Of a stretch of DNA of 64,000 nucleotides, positions 26,581 through 36,773 are shown piece after piece. The number at the start of each line of letters is the position of its first letter. The first letter of the stretch is position 1. The position numbers were made by a program, and so were the translations under genes. The notes under the pieces are model-generated. The model was not told the DNA's origin and did not search any database. It worked only from the letters and a program-made list of their open reading frames with translations. Source of the DNA: Pseudomonas sihuiensis (GTDB lineage: Bacteria > Pseudomonadota > Gammaproteobacteria > Pseudomonadales > Pseudomonadaceae); contig NZ_LT629797.1 of assembly GCF_900106015.1 (NCBI RefSeq), positions 3,596,001 to 3,660,000 on the forward strand, given 5' to 3'.

Positions 26581-27336
26581 TTACAGATAGTTCTCGGTAA
26601 TGTCGTCGATGAAGCCTTCGCTGCGCAGCTCATCCAGCGCCTTCTGCAGACGCTGTACCACCTCATCCGGGGTATCCTTGTTCAGTGCCAGATACAGCTC
26701 GGCCTCCCTGAAGCGCAGCACGGTATTGAGGCCGGTGACGTCTTCCTGCTTGGCCAGATAACGGCCAACCGGGTCGGTAGTGGCCCACAGGTCGATTTGC
26801 CCACGCACCAGCTTCTTCACGTTCTCCTGGTCACGCAGGGCGTTGATCGGCTCCAGGCCCTGGCTCTCCAGGTTCTGGCTGACGGCATCGTTCTTGTAGG
26901 CACCGATACGGTACTTGGCAGCGTCCTGCAGACTCGACACCTTGATGTCATTACCCGGCGCGGCGAGCAACACCCAGCCGGTCTTGGCAATCGGGCCAAC
27001 CCATTTGAACAGCGGCTTGCGCTCTTCGGTATAGGTGGTGGAGAACAGCCCGTAGTTGGGCTTGTCCAGCGTCAGGCGATAGAGGCGGTCCCAGGGGAAA
27101 CGCAGGGTCAGGGTGTAGTCGATGCCAGCACGCTTGAACATTTCGCGCACGATGTCGGCGCTGATGCCATCGATACCGTCGTCACGAGCGAAGTTCTTGT
27201 CGTCCACCGCCATGTTGAAGGGCGGGAAATTCTCGGTCAGCAGCACCACCTTGTAATCCTGGGGCAACTCCGCGTACGCGGAACCGCAAAGCATGAACAA
27301 GGCGACAAACAGGCTTTTCTTCAGAGTATTCAGCAT
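26581..27336 (-). CDS. Family-3 solute-binding-like periplasmic protein (copy C)
   Basis: A 251-residue exported protein: signal peptide (TLKKSLFVALFMLCGSAYA), then LTENFPPFNMAVDDKNFARD and the family pattern DIVREMFKRAGIDYTLTLRF. It is a type-2 periplasmic binding fold of the amino-acid (SBP_bac_3) class. It is the third of three tandem paralogues with no permease or ATPase nearby, so transport is doubtful and the ligand unknown. I chose the ATG at 27336 for the signal peptide; longer in-frame starts exist. Confidence 0.82.
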   Translation of the reverse strand: MLNTLKKSLFVALFMLCGSAYAELPQDYKVVLLTENFPPFNMAVDDKNFARDDGIDGISADIVREMFKRAGIDYTLTLRFPWDRLYRLTLDKPNYGLFSTTYTEERKPLFKWVGPIAKTGWVLLAAPGNDIKVSSLQDAAKYRIGAYKNDAVSQNLESQGLEPINALRDQENVKKLVRGQIDLWATTDPVGRYLAKQEDVTGLNTVLRFREAELYLALNKDTPDEVVQRLQKALDELRSEGFIDDITENYL

Positions 27337-27469
27337 AAGACGTACCGCTCGCATGATTTTGGTTATGGCTAGCGACATCCTTGCATGGGCCCGAGCCCGG
27401 TCATTGGCACTCAGTGGCTTTGCCATCCATGGCAAGCGACCGGCTCGTGGCCGGTCGCGTGTTCGGTGC

Positions 27470-28225
27470 TTACAGGTAGTTGTTCAGCGTCTCGTCGACG
27501 AAGCCTTCGGCGCGCATCTGATCCAGTGCAGCCTGCAGCTTGGCGACGATCTCGTCAGGCATTTCCTTGTTCAGCGCCAGGTAGAGCTCGGCACTGTCGA
27601 AGCGCAACACGGTGCGCAGGCCGGAGATACCCTCCTGCTTGGCCAGGTAGCGGCCGGCAGGGTCACCGGTGGCCCATAGATCGATCTGCCCAGCCATCAG
27701 CTTGCGTGCGTTTTCCTGGTCACGCAACGAGGTGCTGTGCTCCACACTCTTGTCGGTCAGGTATTCGGAGATGGCGTCGCCCTTGTAGGCGCCAATGCGA
27801 TACCGCTTGGCCTCATCCAGGCTGGCCAGGTTGATCGAACTGTCACCCTTGGCCAGCAGCACCCAGTCGTCAGGACCGATCGGGCCAACCCACTTGAACA
27901 GTTCCTCACGCTCCGGCAGACGCGCGGTGACGAACACGCCATAGCTCGGCTTTTCCAGCGCCAGCTTGTAGATACGATCCCAGGGAAAACGCAGAGTCAG
28001 GCTGTATCTGACCCCGGCACGCTTGAACATCTCCTTGACGATATCCACGGCGATGCCATCGATATTGTCTTCCTGAGCGAAGTTCTTGCCGTTGATCGCC
28101 ATGTTGTAAGGCGGGAAATTTTCTGTCAGCAGGACCACGCTGTAGTTCGGGTCCACTTCGGCGCGCACCGCGCCAGCGAGCACCATAAGGGTGCCAGCGA
28201 GCGCGAGTAGCAGACGTTTGAACAT
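27470..28225 (-). CDS. Family-3 solute-binding-like periplasmic protein (copy B)
   Basis: A 251-residue protein with a signal peptide (LLLALAGTLMVLAGAVRA) and the same motifs as its neighbours: LTENFPPYNMAINGKNFAQE, DIVKEMFKRAGVRYSLTLRF, and LFKWVGPIGPDDWVLLAKGD. The paralogues align end to end, including a final ENYL/NNYL in copies C and B. It lacks ABC partners and may act as a signal or scavenging binding protein. Confidence 0.84.
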   Translation of the reverse strand: MFKRLLLALAGTLMVLAGAVRAEVDPNYSVVLLTENFPPYNMAINGKNFAQEDNIDGIAVDIVKEMFKRAGVRYSLTLRFPWDRIYKLALEKPSYGVFVTARLPEREELFKWVGPIGPDDWVLLAKGDSSINLASLDEAKRYRIGAYKGDAISEYLTDKSVEHSTSLRDQENARKLMAGQIDLWATGDPAGRYLAKQEGISGLRTVLRFDSAELYLALNKEMPDEIVAKLQAALDQMRAEGFVDETLNNYL

Positions 28226-28309
28226 GACATTTCTCTTTCTATGAAAAGGCAGACCGCCTCAGGATAACCGCCACGCCCTCCCCGGCCCAGCGATTACTGG
28301 CAGTGTGCC

Positions 28310-29044
28310 TCAGTAGCGCGCCTCGATGCTCCTCAACGCACCCTCGGCCCGCAGCGAGTCCAGTGCACTTTGCAACTTCTGCACCAGCTCGTCAGGAGTC
28401 TGCAGGTTGAGCGCCAGGTAGAGATCAGCGGTGTGCAGATTCTGCACCACCTTGAGGTTCTCCAGGCCCTCCTGGCGTGCAACGAAACGCCCCGCCTGAT
28501 TGGAGGTAACCCACAAGTCGATCTGGCCCCGCTCCAGCTTCTTGACGTTCTCGCTGTCACGCAACGCCGTCTGCACTTCCAGCCCGCGATCGAGCAGGAA
28601 CTGGGTCTTGGCGTCACCTTTGTAGCCGCCGATACGGTAACGCCGTGCATCGTCGAGACTGTTCAACTGGATCGAACTGTCACCCTTGCTGAACAGCACC
28701 CATTCGTTGCTGGCGATCGGCCCCACCCACTTGAACAGCCCTTCGCGCTCTGCGGTACGCGCGGTGGAGAACAGCCCGTAGCCCGCATCGTCCAGCGTCT
28801 GCTGGTAAACACGCTGCCAGGGGAAGCGCAAGATCTGCTGGCACTGGACCTGAGCACGCTCGCACACCGCGCGCAGGATGTCCGAGCTGATGCCCGTCAC
28901 GCCATCGTCACGGGCATAGTTGGTGCCGGCGACCGACATGTTGAAGGGGGGCAGATTCTCCGTGAGCAGCACCAGCGGTTCGGCGCGCGCAAGGCTGAGG
29001 CCACACGACAGGGCCAGGACGGTCAAGAATCGAATGAGGAACAT
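28310..29044 (-). CDS. Family-3 solute-binding-like periplasmic protein (copy A)
   Basis: A 244-residue protein, the most divergent of the three: signal peptide (FLTVLALSCGLSLARA), LTENLPPFNMSVAGTNYARD and an extra Cys pair (VCERAQVQCQQ) that copies B and C lack. It keeps LFKWVGPIASNEWVLFSKGD. The disulfide-capable Cys pair may mark a distinct ligand. All three genes point the same way, toward ctpA's 3' end. Confidence 0.83.
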   Translation of the reverse strand: MFLIRFLTVLALSCGLSLARAEPLVLLTENLPPFNMSVAGTNYARDDGVTGISSDILRAVCERAQVQCQQILRFPWQRVYQQTLDDAGYGLFSTARTAEREGLFKWVGPIASNEWVLFSKGDSSIQLNSLDDARRYRIGGYKGDAKTQFLLDRGLEVQTALRDSENVKKLERGQIDLWVTSNQAGRFVARQEGLENLKVVQNLHTADLYLALNLQTPDELVQKLQSALDSLRAEGALRSIEARY

Positions 29045-29256
29045 GGGGACTCCGTGTCGGAAAGATCGGCAGGCAATAACCGTCTGCGAAATGCAGGGCC
29101 ATAAGTTTTGGGAATGATGGGCAATGTTAGCCGGATCGCTGGCACTTTGCCGTCGACTCGCCCGCAGCTTTTGTTACTGAGGATGGCGAGCAAGCCGGCT
29201 CGGCGCTCGCTCGAGCGCCGCTGCGGACCACGGCCGCGGTCCGAACAAGTAGGCCT
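29045..29256. other. Spacer between copy A and hisF with two hairpins
   Basis: No gene seen. CGGCGCTCGCTCGAGCGCCG (29201-29220) and CGGACC...GGTCCG (29224-29243) form two tandem hairpins just after hisF's stop on the minus strand, a possible termination zone without a T-run. Confidence 0.5.
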
Positions 29257-30027
29257 CTAACGCACCACGATGCCGCGACTGGCCAAATAGGCCTTGGCTT
29301 CCGGCACGGTGTACTCGCCGAAGTGGAAGATGCTCGCGGCCAGCACGGCATCGGCCTTGCCTTCGAGGATGCCGTCGGCCAGGTGCTGCAGGTTGCCGAC
29401 GCCACCAGAGGCGATCACCGGCACGCGCACGGCCTCGCTGATGGCGCGGGTCACACCGAGGTCGTAACCGCTCTTCACACCGTCCTGATCCATGCTGGTC
29501 AGCAGGATCTCACCGGCGCCCAGGTCTTCCATCTTGCGCGCCCATGCAACGGCATCGAGGCCGGTCGGCTTGCGCCCGCCATGGGTGAAGATCTCCCAGC
29601 GGCCCGGCTCACCCGGCGCAGATACACGCTTGGCGTCGATGGCGACGACTATGCACTGCGAGCCGAAACGCGCGGCAGCCTCGCCGACGAACTCGGGATT
29701 GAACACCGCAGCGGTGTTGATCGACACCTTGTCAGCACCGGCATTGAGCAGGTTGCGGATGTCCTGCACGGTGCGCACGCCGCCACCGACGGTGAGCGGG
29801 ATGAACACCTGGCTGGCCATGCGCTCGACGGTGTGCAGGGTGGTGTCGCGGCCATCGACGCTGGCGGTAATGTCGAGGAAGGTGATCTCGTCGGCGCCCT
29901 GCTCATCGTAGCGGCGAGCGATCTCCACCGGGTCGCCGGCATCGCGGATGTTCTCGAACTTGACGCCCTTGACCACGCGGCCGTTGTCCACGTCGAGGCA
30001 GGGGATAATGCGTTTAGCCAGTGCCAT
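29257..30027 (-). CDS. hisF: Imidazole glycerol phosphate synthase, cyclase subunit
   Basis: Joins ammonia from HisH with PRFAR to make imidazole glycerol phosphate and AICAR. The 256-residue (beta/alpha)8 barrel opens [20 protein letters not shown] (catalytic Asp11) and has [16 protein letters not shown] and the second Asp in [16 protein letters not shown]. It is the last gene of the his cluster; a palindromic repeat separates it from hisA. Confidence 0.98.
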   Translation of the reverse strand: MALAKRIIPCLDVDNGRVVKGVKFENIRDAGDPVEIARRYDEQGADEITFLDITASVDGRDTTLHTVERMASQVFIPLTVGGGVRTVQDIRNLLNAGADKVSINTAAVFNPEFVGEAAARFGSQCIVVAIDAKRVSAPGEPGRWEIFTHGGRKPTGLDAVAWARKMEDLGAGEILLTSMDQDGVKSGYDLGVTRAISEAVRVPVIASGGVGNLQHLADGILEGKADAVLAASIFHFGEYTVPEAKAYLASRGIVVR

Positions 30028-30038
30028 ACGGAGCTCCC

Positions 30039-30102
30039 GTAGGGTGGGTGCAACCCACCGATAAAGATTGCGTCAATTGCGGCGGGTTTCACCCGCCCTA
30101 CG
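30039..30102. repeat. GTAGGGTGGGTG inverted repeat between hisA and hisF
   Basis: CGTAGGGTGGGTGCAACCCACC and GGCGGGTTTCACCCGCCCTACG flank an AT-rich centre. Reading through it could weaken or process the his transcript. Confidence 0.75.
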
Positions 30103-30104
30103 GT

Positions 30105-30842
30105 TCAACCCTTGAAGCTGTCGCAGAAGGCCTGGGCCTCGGCCACATCCAGGGTGCCTTCGTAGATCGCGCGGCCGGTGATGGCGCCGATGATGCCGGG
30201 CGAGCGCGCCAACAGCAGCTTCTCGATATCACCCAGGTTGTGGATGCCGCCGGAGGCGATCACCGGAATGCGGCTGGCAGCGGCCAGTGCAGCGGTGGCT
30301 TCGACGTTGCAGCCCTGCATCATGCCGTCTTTGGCGATGTCGGTATAAACGATGGCGGAGACGCCATCAGCCTCGAAGCGTTTGGCCAGGTCGGTGGCCT
30401 GCACGCTGGACACTTCCGCCCAGCCGTCGGTGGCGACGAAACCATCCTTTGCGTCCAGACCGACGATGACCTTGCCGGGGAAGGCCTTGCACGCTTCGGT
30501 GACGAATTCGGGCTCTTTCACGGCCTTGGTGCCGATGATCACGTAGCTGACGCCAGCGCGAACGTAGTGCTCGATGGTTTCCAGGGTACGGATGCCGCCG
30601 CCGATCTGGATCGGCAGGGTCGGGTAGCGCTTGGCAATGGCGGTGACGACTTCACCATTGACCGGCTGGCCTTCGAATGCGCCGTTCAGGTCGACCAGAT
30701 GCAGACGACGGCAGCCACCCTCGACCCACTTGGCAGCCATGCTCACCGGATCATCGGAGAACACCGTGGAGTCTTCCATACGGCCCTGACGCAGACGCAC
30801 GCAGGCGCCGTCCTTCAGATCGATAGCGGGGATAATCAGCAT
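30105..30842 (-). CDS. hisA: ProFAR isomerase
   Basis: Isomerises ProFAR to PRFAR in histidine synthesis. The 245-residue barrel starts [20 protein letters not shown] (catalytic Asp8) and includes [26 protein letters not shown] and [13 protein letters not shown] (second Asp). It lies 37 bp after the DUF2164 gene, in the same operon as hisB and hisH. Confidence 0.98.
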   Translation of the reverse strand: MLIIPAIDLKDGACVRLRQGRMEDSTVFSDDPVSMAAKWVEGGCRRLHLVDLNGAFEGQPVNGEVVTAIAKRYPTLPIQIGGGIRTLETIEHYVRAGVSYVIIGTKAVKEPEFVTEACKAFPGKVIVGLDAKDGFVATDGWAEVSSVQATDLAKRFEADGVSAIVYTDIAKDGMMQGCNVEATAALAAASRIPVIASGGIHNLGDIEKLLLARSPGIIGAITGRAIYEGTLDVAEAQAFCDSFKG

Positions 30843-30879
30843 CGGTTGAACCTGCTCAAGTTTGAATTCGGTAAGGCGC

Positions 30880-31134
30880 TCAGCTCTTTTCGAGCGCCCA
30901 GAGGTCGCTCTCGATGCTTTCGAACCTGTCTTTCAGGTGCGCCTGCACATCGAGAATCGCCTTGTTGTAATAGTGCGGCGCCAGCTCGCGGGTGATCTGG
31001 TCGAGGACTTCCTGCACTTCGAAGGTGCCCAGTTGCAGCTCGAAACGCTCGTCGAGAAAGCGTTGCAACATCAGCAGCGCGGCCTGCTCCTGGGCAGGCT
31101 CAAGCGCGAGACTGGGAACCTTGTTGCGGGCCAT
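30880..31134 (-). CDS. DUF2164 family protein inside the his operon
   Basis: An 84-residue cytoplasmic protein beginning [20 protein letters not shown], with QVEVL-like helices and [20 protein letters not shown], the DUF2164 signature. Its ATG shares a base with the hisH stop (TAATG), so it is translationally coupled to hisH. It is conserved in the his operon of Pseudomonas but has no known role. Confidence 0.85.
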   Translation of the reverse strand: MARNKVPSLALEPAQEQAALLMLQRFLDERFELQLGTFEVQEVLDQITRELAPHYYNKAILDVQAHLKDRFESIESDLWALEKS

Positions 31135-31772
31135 TACCAGCGACCATCCCAGGCGGCGAAGTTCTGCAGCAGCTGCAGGCCGTGGGTGTGGCTCTTCTCC
31201 GGGTGGAACTGCACGGCGAAGCGCGAGCCCTCGGCCAGTGCGGCGGCGAAGTCCTTGCCGTAGTGGCCGCGACCGACCACCTGTTGCGGTTTGCCGGCCT
31301 CGATGTAATAGCTGTGCACGAAGTAGAAGCGCGCATTGTCCGGGATGTCGTGCCACAACGGGTGTTTGACCGCCTGCGCCACTTCGTTCCAGCCCATGTG
31401 CGGCACCTTCAGGCGCTCGCCATCCTCGGCCAGATCCTTGCCGAAGAAGCGTACCTGACCGGGGAACAGGCCGATGCAGTCGACGCCGTCGTTCTCCTCG
31501 CTGCGCTCGAGCAGCGCCTGCATACCGACGCAGATGCCGAGGAAGGGACGGTCGGCGCTGACCTCACGCACCAGCTCGTCGAAGCCCAGGCGCCTGATCT
31601 CGGCCATGCAGTCGCGGATCGCGCCAACACCGGGGAATACCACGCGGTCGGCCTCGCGAATCACCTTGGCGTCCGAGGTCACCAGCACGCGGCCGGCGCC
31701 AACGTGCTCCAGCGCCTTGGCCACCGAGTGCAGGTTGCCCATGCCATAGTCGATTACGGCTACCGTCTGCAT
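31134..31772 (-). CDS. hisH: Imidazole glycerol phosphate synthase, glutaminase subunit
   Basis: Releases ammonia from glutamine for HisF. The 212-residue class-I amidotransferase has [17 protein letters not shown], catalytic Cys in [12 protein letters not shown], and the His/Glu pair in [16 protein letters not shown]. It starts immediately after hisB (stop at 31773) and its stop overlaps the next ATG. Confidence 0.98.
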   Translation of the reverse strand: MQTVAVIDYGMGNLHSVAKALEHVGAGRVLVTSDAKVIREADRVVFPGVGAIRDCMAEIRRLGFDELVREVSADRPFLGICVGMQALLERSEENDGVDCIGLFPGQVRFFGKDLAEDGERLKVPHMGWNEVAQAVKHPLWHDIPDNARFYFVHSYYIEAGKPQQVVGRGHYGKDFAAALAEGSRFAVQFHPEKSHTHGLQLLQNFAAWDGRW

Positions 31773-32366
31773 TTACAGACAGCCCTTGGTCGACGGCATC
31801 TGCCCGGCCATGCGCGGGTCCAGTTCCACCGCCATGCGCAGCGCGCGGCCGAAGGCCTTGAACACGGTCTCGATCTGGTGGTGGGTGTTGTGCCCACGCA
31901 GGTTGTCGATGTGCAGGCTGACCAGCGCGTGGTTGACGAAGCCCTGGAAGAACTCCTGGAACAGATCGACATCGAAGTTGCCAACCACCGCACGGGTGAA
32001 CGGCACGTGCATCTGCAGGCCCGGGCGACCGGAGAAGTCGATCACCACGCGCGACAGCGCTTCGTCCAGCGGCACGTAGGAATGGCCGTAACGGGTCATG
32101 CCCTTCTTGTCGCCAATGGCCTTGGTGAAGGCCTGGCCGAGGGTAATGCCGACGTCCTCGACGGTGTGGTGGTCGTCGATATGCAGATCGCCCTTGCACT
32201 CGATATCGAGGTCGATCAGACCATGACGGGCGATCTGGTCGAGCATGTGCTCGAGAAAGGGCACACCGATATCGAAGCGCGCCTTACCGGTGCCATCCAG
32301 GTTGATCGAGACCTTGACCTGGGTCTCCAGGGTGTTGCGCTCGACGAATGCCGTACGTTCGGCCAT
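31773..32366 (-). CDS. hisB: Imidazoleglycerol-phosphate dehydratase
   Basis: A Mn-dependent dehydratase forming imidazole acetol phosphate. The 197-residue monofunctional form has the metal motifs [46 protein letters not shown] and FKAFGRALR. The ATG at 32366 has GGAG seven bases before it. It is the first gene of the operon: a TATAAT on the minus strand at 32409-32404 is a likely -10. Confidence 0.97.
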   Translation of the reverse strand: MAERTAFVERNTLETQVKVSINLDGTGKARFDIGVPFLEHMLDQIARHGLIDLDIECKGDLHIDDHHTVEDVGITLGQAFTKAIGDKKGMTRYGHSYVPLDEALSRVVIDFSGRPGLQMHVPFTRAVVGNFDVDLFQEFFQGFVNHALVSLHIDNLRGHNTHHQIETVFKAFGRALRMAVELDPRMAGQMPSTKGCL

Positions 32367-32403
32367 CACCAGCTCCACGAATTACTAACGGAAAAAGGCC
32401 AGT

Positions 32404-32409
32404 ATTATA
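32404..32409 (-). promoter_or_regulatory. Probable -10 of the his operon
   Basis: TATAAT on the minus strand about 38 bp before the hisB ATG. The -35 is weak. Confidence 0.4.
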
Positions 32410-32459
32410 GGCGCGCCGGGGCGGCAACGGCTACCGGCGATGGTCGGACGGGCAGAAAC

Positions 32460-32500
32460 GAAAAAGCCCGCGCAGGCGCGAGGCCTGAGCGGGCTTTTCC
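32460..32500. terminator. Terminator after the MFS gene
   Basis: AAAAAGCCCGC, then AGGCGCGAGGCCT, then GCGGGCTTTTCC: a long stem with A- and T-runs on the two sides, usable in both directions. Confidence 0.85.
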
Positions 32501-32512
32501 ACAAGCACGGCG

Positions 32513-34171
32513 TTACTGGAACAGCACGACGGTCTTCTGCAGGGTGATCCACACACCCCAGGCCAGCGGAATACCCACCACCAGCCAGGCGGCGACTGCC
32601 ACCGGCTTGCTCGACGGATCAGCCGACCACTCCAGCTCGCTCGCTGCCGGTGCCGACTTCTCGCCATGAGCGCGCTCGGCGGCCAGCTCGGCCTCGGTCA
32701 TGAAGTACTTCGGCGCCACCGGACGCACCAGGGCGTTGCAGATGAAGCCCAGCACCAGCAGACCGGCAAGGATGTACAGGGTGATGTCGTAGGCCGCAGC
32801 CTTCTCCACACCGATGCTCAGCTGATACTCGCGCAGGTAGTTGACCAGCACCGGGCCGAGCACACCAGCCACCGCCCAGGCAGTCAGCAGGCGACCGTGG
32901 ATCGCGCCGACCATCTGCGTGCCGAACAAATCGGCCAGGTAGGCCGGCACGGTGGCGAAGCCGCCGCCGTACATCGACAGGATGATGCAGAACGCCAGCA
33001 CGAACAGCGCCAGGCTGCCCAGGTGACCGAGCATCGGCACCGAAGCGTAGAGCGCGAAGCCCAGACCGAAGAACACGAAGTAGGTGCCCTTACGACCGAT
33101 GAAGTCCGAGCAGGAGGCCCAGAAGAAGCGGCCACCGATGTTGAACAGGCTGAGCAGACCGGTGAAGCCCGCAGCGATGGCAGCGATCTCGACCAGTTGC
33201 GCGGAGCTGAGCTCGTTGAAGGCCAGGTCAACACCGATCAGCCTGCCGGCGAAGACTTCCTGCAGCAGCGGCGAAGCCATGCCGATGATGCCGATACCGG
33301 CCGACACGTTCAGGCACAGCACGGCCCAGACCAGCCAGAACTGCGGGGTCTTCCACGCGGTGTTCACGTGTACGTGACCCTTGGTGATCATCGCGTTACT
33401 GGCCTTGGCTGTCGGCGCGGTCCAGCCTGCCGGTTTCCAGCCGGTCGGCGGTACGCGGTAGGACAGCGCACCACCCATCATGAAGATGAAGTAGATCACC
33501 GCCATGACCACGAAGCTCTGCCAGACGCCCACACCTTCAGCCGACGCGAAGTGATTCATCAGAATCGCCGCCAGCGGCGCACCGACCATCGCACCACCGC
33601 CGAAGCCCATGATCGCCATGCCGGTGGCCATGCCGCGCTTGTCCGGGAACCACTTGATCAGGGTCGAGACCGGCGAGATGTAACCCAGGCCGAGACCGAT
33701 ACCACCGATTACCCCCGAGCCCAGCCATAGCAGCCAGATCTGGTGGGTATAGATACCCAGCGCGGAAATCAGCAGACCGCCGCACCAGCACAGCGCGGAG
33801 ACCACGCCCGCCTTGCGCGGGCCAGCATGTTCCAGCCAGCCACCCCAGATGGCAGCCGAGCAGCCGAGGAAAACGAAGAACAGGGTGTAGATCCAGCCGA
33901 GCATGGAGATCTGCCAGTCGCAGTTGCTGGCGAAAATCTGCTCGAAGAAGCCCATTTCCGGGGCACAGGCCGTGGCAGCGGTGATACCGACCGCCTTCGA
34001 CAGCGGCAACCAGAATACCGAGAAGCCGTAGGCCATGCCGATACACAGGTGAATGGCGAGAGCGGCTGGCGGAACCAACCAACGGTTGAAACCGGGGCGC
34101 GCGATGATGCGCTCCTTGGACAGAAATGCAGGCTTCGCCACATCGCCGTCCAATACAAAGGCGTCAGTCAT
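32513..34171 (-). CDS. OFA-family MFS transporter (oxalate/formate antiporter-like)
   Basis: A 552-residue transporter with about 12 main membrane helices, for example VPPAALAIHLCIGMAYGFSV, WIYTLFFVFLGCSAAIWGG and LGYISPVSTLIKWFPDKRGM. The last is the OFA signature with the PDKRGMATG loop. The C-terminus adds a helix (AAWLVVGIPLAWGVWITLQK) after a charged linker. Substrates of this subgroup include small carboxylates, and the one here is not determinable. I use the ATG at 34171; the upstream extension adds only basic residues. Confidence 0.87.
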   Translation of the reverse strand: MTDAFVLDGDVAKPAFLSKERIIARPGFNRWLVPPAALAIHLCIGMAYGFSVFWLPLSKAVGITAATACAPEMGFFEQIFASNCDWQISMLGWIYTLFFVFLGCSAAIWGGWLEHAGPRKAGVVSALCWCGGLLISALGIYTHQIWLLWLGSGVIGGIGLGLGYISPVSTLIKWFPDKRGMATGMAIMGFGGGAMVGAPLAAILMNHFASAEGVGVWQSFVVMAVIYFIFMMGGALSYRVPPTGWKPAGWTAPTAKASNAMITKGHVHVNTAWKTPQFWLVWAVLCLNVSAGIGIIGMASPLLQEVFAGRLIGVDLAFNELSSAQLVEIAAIAAGFTGLLSLFNIGGRFFWASCSDFIGRKGTYFVFFGLGFALYASVPMLGHLGSLALFVLAFCIILSMYGGGFATVPAYLADLFGTQMVGAIHGRLLTAWAVAGVLGPVLVNYLREYQLSIGVEKAAAYDITLYILAGLLVLGFICNALVRPVAPKYFMTEAELAAERAHGEKSAPAASELEWSADPSSKPVAVAAWLVVGIPLAWGVWITLQKTVVLFQ

Positions 34172-34547
34172 AGATAGGTCTCTTCTTTTAGTTACGAGCA
34201 AGCAAGGGCAATCGCATAGACTCGCCGAGGTAAAAGCTTGCGGAGAGTAGCACCAGGGCGCGACAAATCGCCGCGCAAGAAGTCAATTTTTATCAATTTA
34301 TGCAGATTTTTTGCTTTTTACGCAAAAACCCAAAAGACCTCATCTATTGCGTGATAGACAGCGTCGATACAACTGCCAATCCGCTGCACGGCGCAGCTGC
34401 GGGGAACCGCTCGAACCTATTCCGATCCAAGCTCGAGCCAATCCCTGTTCAGCGCCTCAAGCAGGCGCCTGGACATGGCTCCATGACGCTATAATCGGCA
34501 GTCTTCTGCACACCGCCATTCCAGCTCTCGAAACCAAGGACCCATTC
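34172..34547. other. Intergenic region between MFS gene and asmA
   Basis: No convincing gene. It contains an AT-rich stretch (34280-34330) and a TATAAT at 34490-34495 with a poor -35, possibly the asmA promoter. A 64-codon open frame here has no support. Confidence 0.5.
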
Positions 34548-36773
34548 ATGAAAGCGTTAGGCAAGATTCTGGGCCTTTTCTTTCTCGGCTTGCTGCTGAT
34601 CGTAGTGGCGCTGCTGTTCGCTCTGACTCATCTGTTCGACCCCAACGACTACAAGGACGAGATCCGCCAGATCGCCCGCGACAAGGCCAACCTCGAGCTG
34701 CAGCTCAGGGGCGATATCGGCTGGAGCCTGTTCCCCTGGCTGGGCCTGGAACTGACCGACGCCACTCTGGCCAGTGCCGACACCCCGGACAAGCCCTTCG
34801 CCGACCTGCGCATGATCGGCCTGTCGGTGCGCGTGATGCCGCTGCTGCGCAAGGAAGTGCAGATGAGCGACATCCGCGTCGACGGCCTCAACCTCAATCT
34901 GCAGCGCGACGACAAGGGCCGCGGCAACTGGGAAGGCGTCGGCCGCCCAGCCCAGGCCAGCGCCACGCAACCCGCGCCCAGCGAACCCGCACCGAGTGAC
35001 GACGCGCCGCCGCGCCAGCCGAGCGAAAAGCCGGCCGGCCAGCCGGTCAAGCTGGATATCGACAGCCTGACCCTGAGCAACTCGCGCATCGACTACAGCG
35101 ACGCGCAGAAGGGCCAGCAATTCACCCTGGAGAACATCGAGCTGAAAACCGGCGCCATCCGCGAAGGCGCCAGCATCCCGGTCAAGCTCAGCGCCTTCTT
35201 CGGCACCAACCAACCGGTGCTGCGCGCGCGCAGCGAGGTCGAAGGCCAGTTGCGCTTCGACCGCGTGCTCAAGCGCTACCAGTTCGAAGACCTCAAGCTG
35301 GCCGGCGAAGCCTCCGGTGAGCCGCTCAAGGGCAAGACCCTGAACTTCTCTGCCCAGGGCCAGCTGCTGGTCGACCTGGCCGCGAATATCGCCGAATGGA
35401 ACGGCCTCAAGCTTTCCGCCAACCAGCTGCGCGCGCTCGGCGAGATCAAGGCGCGCGAACTGGACAAGGACGCCAAGCTTTCCGGCGGCCTGTCCATCGC
35501 CCCGCTCAACCTGCGCGAATTCCTCGAAGGCGTCGGCGTCGAACTGCCGCCCATGCAGGCCGCCAACAGCCTCAGCCAGTTCGAACTGGCCAGCCGCCTG
35601 AACGGCTCGAGCAAGGGCATGATGCTCGAGGAGCTCAACCTCAAGCTCGACGGCAGCACCTTCACCGGCAAGCTGGGCGTGACCGACTTCGCCAGGCAGG
35701 CGCTGCGCGCCGACCTCAAGGGCGACAAGCTCGACCTGAACCGCTATCTGCCGCCGAAAGCCCAGGACAGTGCCGGAGCCGCACGCAAGGCCGAGGTCAA
35801 GGAAAGCATCGCCGGCGCCGGCAAGGACGGCACCACCCCGCTGCCCAATGCCCCGACCCAGCAGGCCTGGAGCAGCGAGAAAGTGCTGCCGGTGGATCAG
35901 CTGCGCAAGCTCGATCTGCAACTGGCACTGAACCTGGGCCAGCTCAGCTATGAAAAGCACCAGTTCAGCGACATCAACCTCAAGGCCAACGGCCGCGGCG
36001 GCCTGATCACGGTGGAAGAGCTGCGCGGCAAGCTGCAGGGCGGCAGCTTCGTCAGCGGCGGGCGCATCGATGTGCGTCAGGCCGAGCCGATGCTGAGCCT
36101 GGAACAGCGCTTCAGCCGCATGCCGCTGGAGCCGCTGCTGAAGAAGGACGACCAACCCTCGCCGATCAAGGGCCAGCTCGACCTGGATGCCAAGTTCAAC
36201 ACCCGCGGCAACAGCCAGAAAGCCTGGGTCGAGGCGCTCAACGGCAACGCCAGCTTCGTCCTCAACGACGGCGTGCTGGTCGACGCCAACCTCGAGCAGC
36301 AGCTGTGCCGCGGCATCGCCACCCTCAATCGCAAGGCGCTGAGCAACCCGCCGAGCGGCAAGGACACCCCCTTCCGCGAGCTCAAGGGCAGCCTCAGCGT
36401 GCGCGACGGCGTTGCCCACAACCCGGACCTCAAGGCCCAGGTGCCGGGCCTGGCGGTCAGCGGCAATGGCGATCTCGACCTGCGCGTGCTCGGTCTCGAC
36501 TACAAGGTCGGCATCACCCTGCAGGGCGACCAGCGCGAGATGCCGGACCCGGCCTGCCAGGTCAACGAGCGCTACGTCGGCATCGAATGGCCGCTGCGCT
36601 GCCGCGGTCCGCTGGAGCTGGGCGCCAAGGCCTGCCGCCTGGATCAGGACGGTCTCGGCAAGATCGCCGCACGCCTGGCCGGCAACAAGCTGACCGAGAA
36701 GCTGGAAGAGAAGCTCGGCGACAAGGTCAGCCCGGATCTGAAAGACGCACTCAAGGGCCTGTTCAATCGATGA
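34548..36773 (+). CDS. asmA: AsmA family protein
   Basis: A 741-residue inner-membrane-anchored periplasmic protein of the AsmA/VPS13-like group, linked to outer-membrane phospholipid and protein homeostasis. One N-terminal anchor ([20 protein letters not shown]) is followed by the AsmA opening [20 protein letters not shown] and [20 protein letters not shown]. The middle has an Ala/Pro/Gln-rich linker (about residues 140-170). The C-terminal AsmA_2-type part includes [20 protein letters not shown]. Its stop overlaps the mutY start. Confidence 0.93.
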   Translation: MKALGKILGLFFLGLLLIVVALLFALTHLFDPNDYKDEIRQIARDKANLELQLRGDIGWSLFPWLGLELTDATLASADTPDKPFADLRMIGLSVRVMPLLRKEVQMSDIRVDGLNLNLQRDDKGRGNWEGVGRPAQASATQPAPSEPAPSDDAPPRQPSEKPAGQPVKLDIDSLTLSNSRIDYSDAQKGQQFTLENIELKTGAIREGASIPVKLSAFFGTNQPVLRARSEVEGQLRFDRVLKRYQFEDLKLAGEASGEPLKGKTLNFSAQGQLLVDLAANIAEWNGLKLSANQLRALGEIKARELDKDAKLSGGLSIAPLNLREFLEGVGVELPPMQAANSLSQFELASRLNGSSKGMMLEELNLKLDGSTFTGKLGVTDFARQALRADLKGDKLDLNRYLPPKAQDSAGAARKAEVKESIAGAGKDGTTPLPNAPTQQAWSSEKVLPVDQLRKLDLQLALNLGQLSYEKHQFSDINLKANGRGGLITVEELRGKLQGGSFVSGGRIDVRQAEPMLSLEQRFSRMPLEPLLKKDDQPSPIKGQLDLDAKFNTRGNSQKAWVEALNGNASFVLNDGVLVDANLEQQLCRGIATLNRKALSNPPSGKDTPFRELKGSLSVRDGVAHNPDLKAQVPGLAVSGNGDLDLRVLGLDYKVGITLQGDQREMPDPACQVNERYVGIEWPLRCRGPLELGAKACRLDQDGLGKIAARLAGNKLTEKLEEKLGDKVSPDLKDALKGLFNR

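Noticed and set aside
34300..34494. A 64-codon open frame before asmA
   Set aside because: No ribosome site or conservation signal; it overlaps the likely asmA promoter.
34557..36419. A 620-codon open frame opposite asmA
   Set aside because: Shadow caused by high GC content; asmA has the anchor, motifs and operon overlaps.
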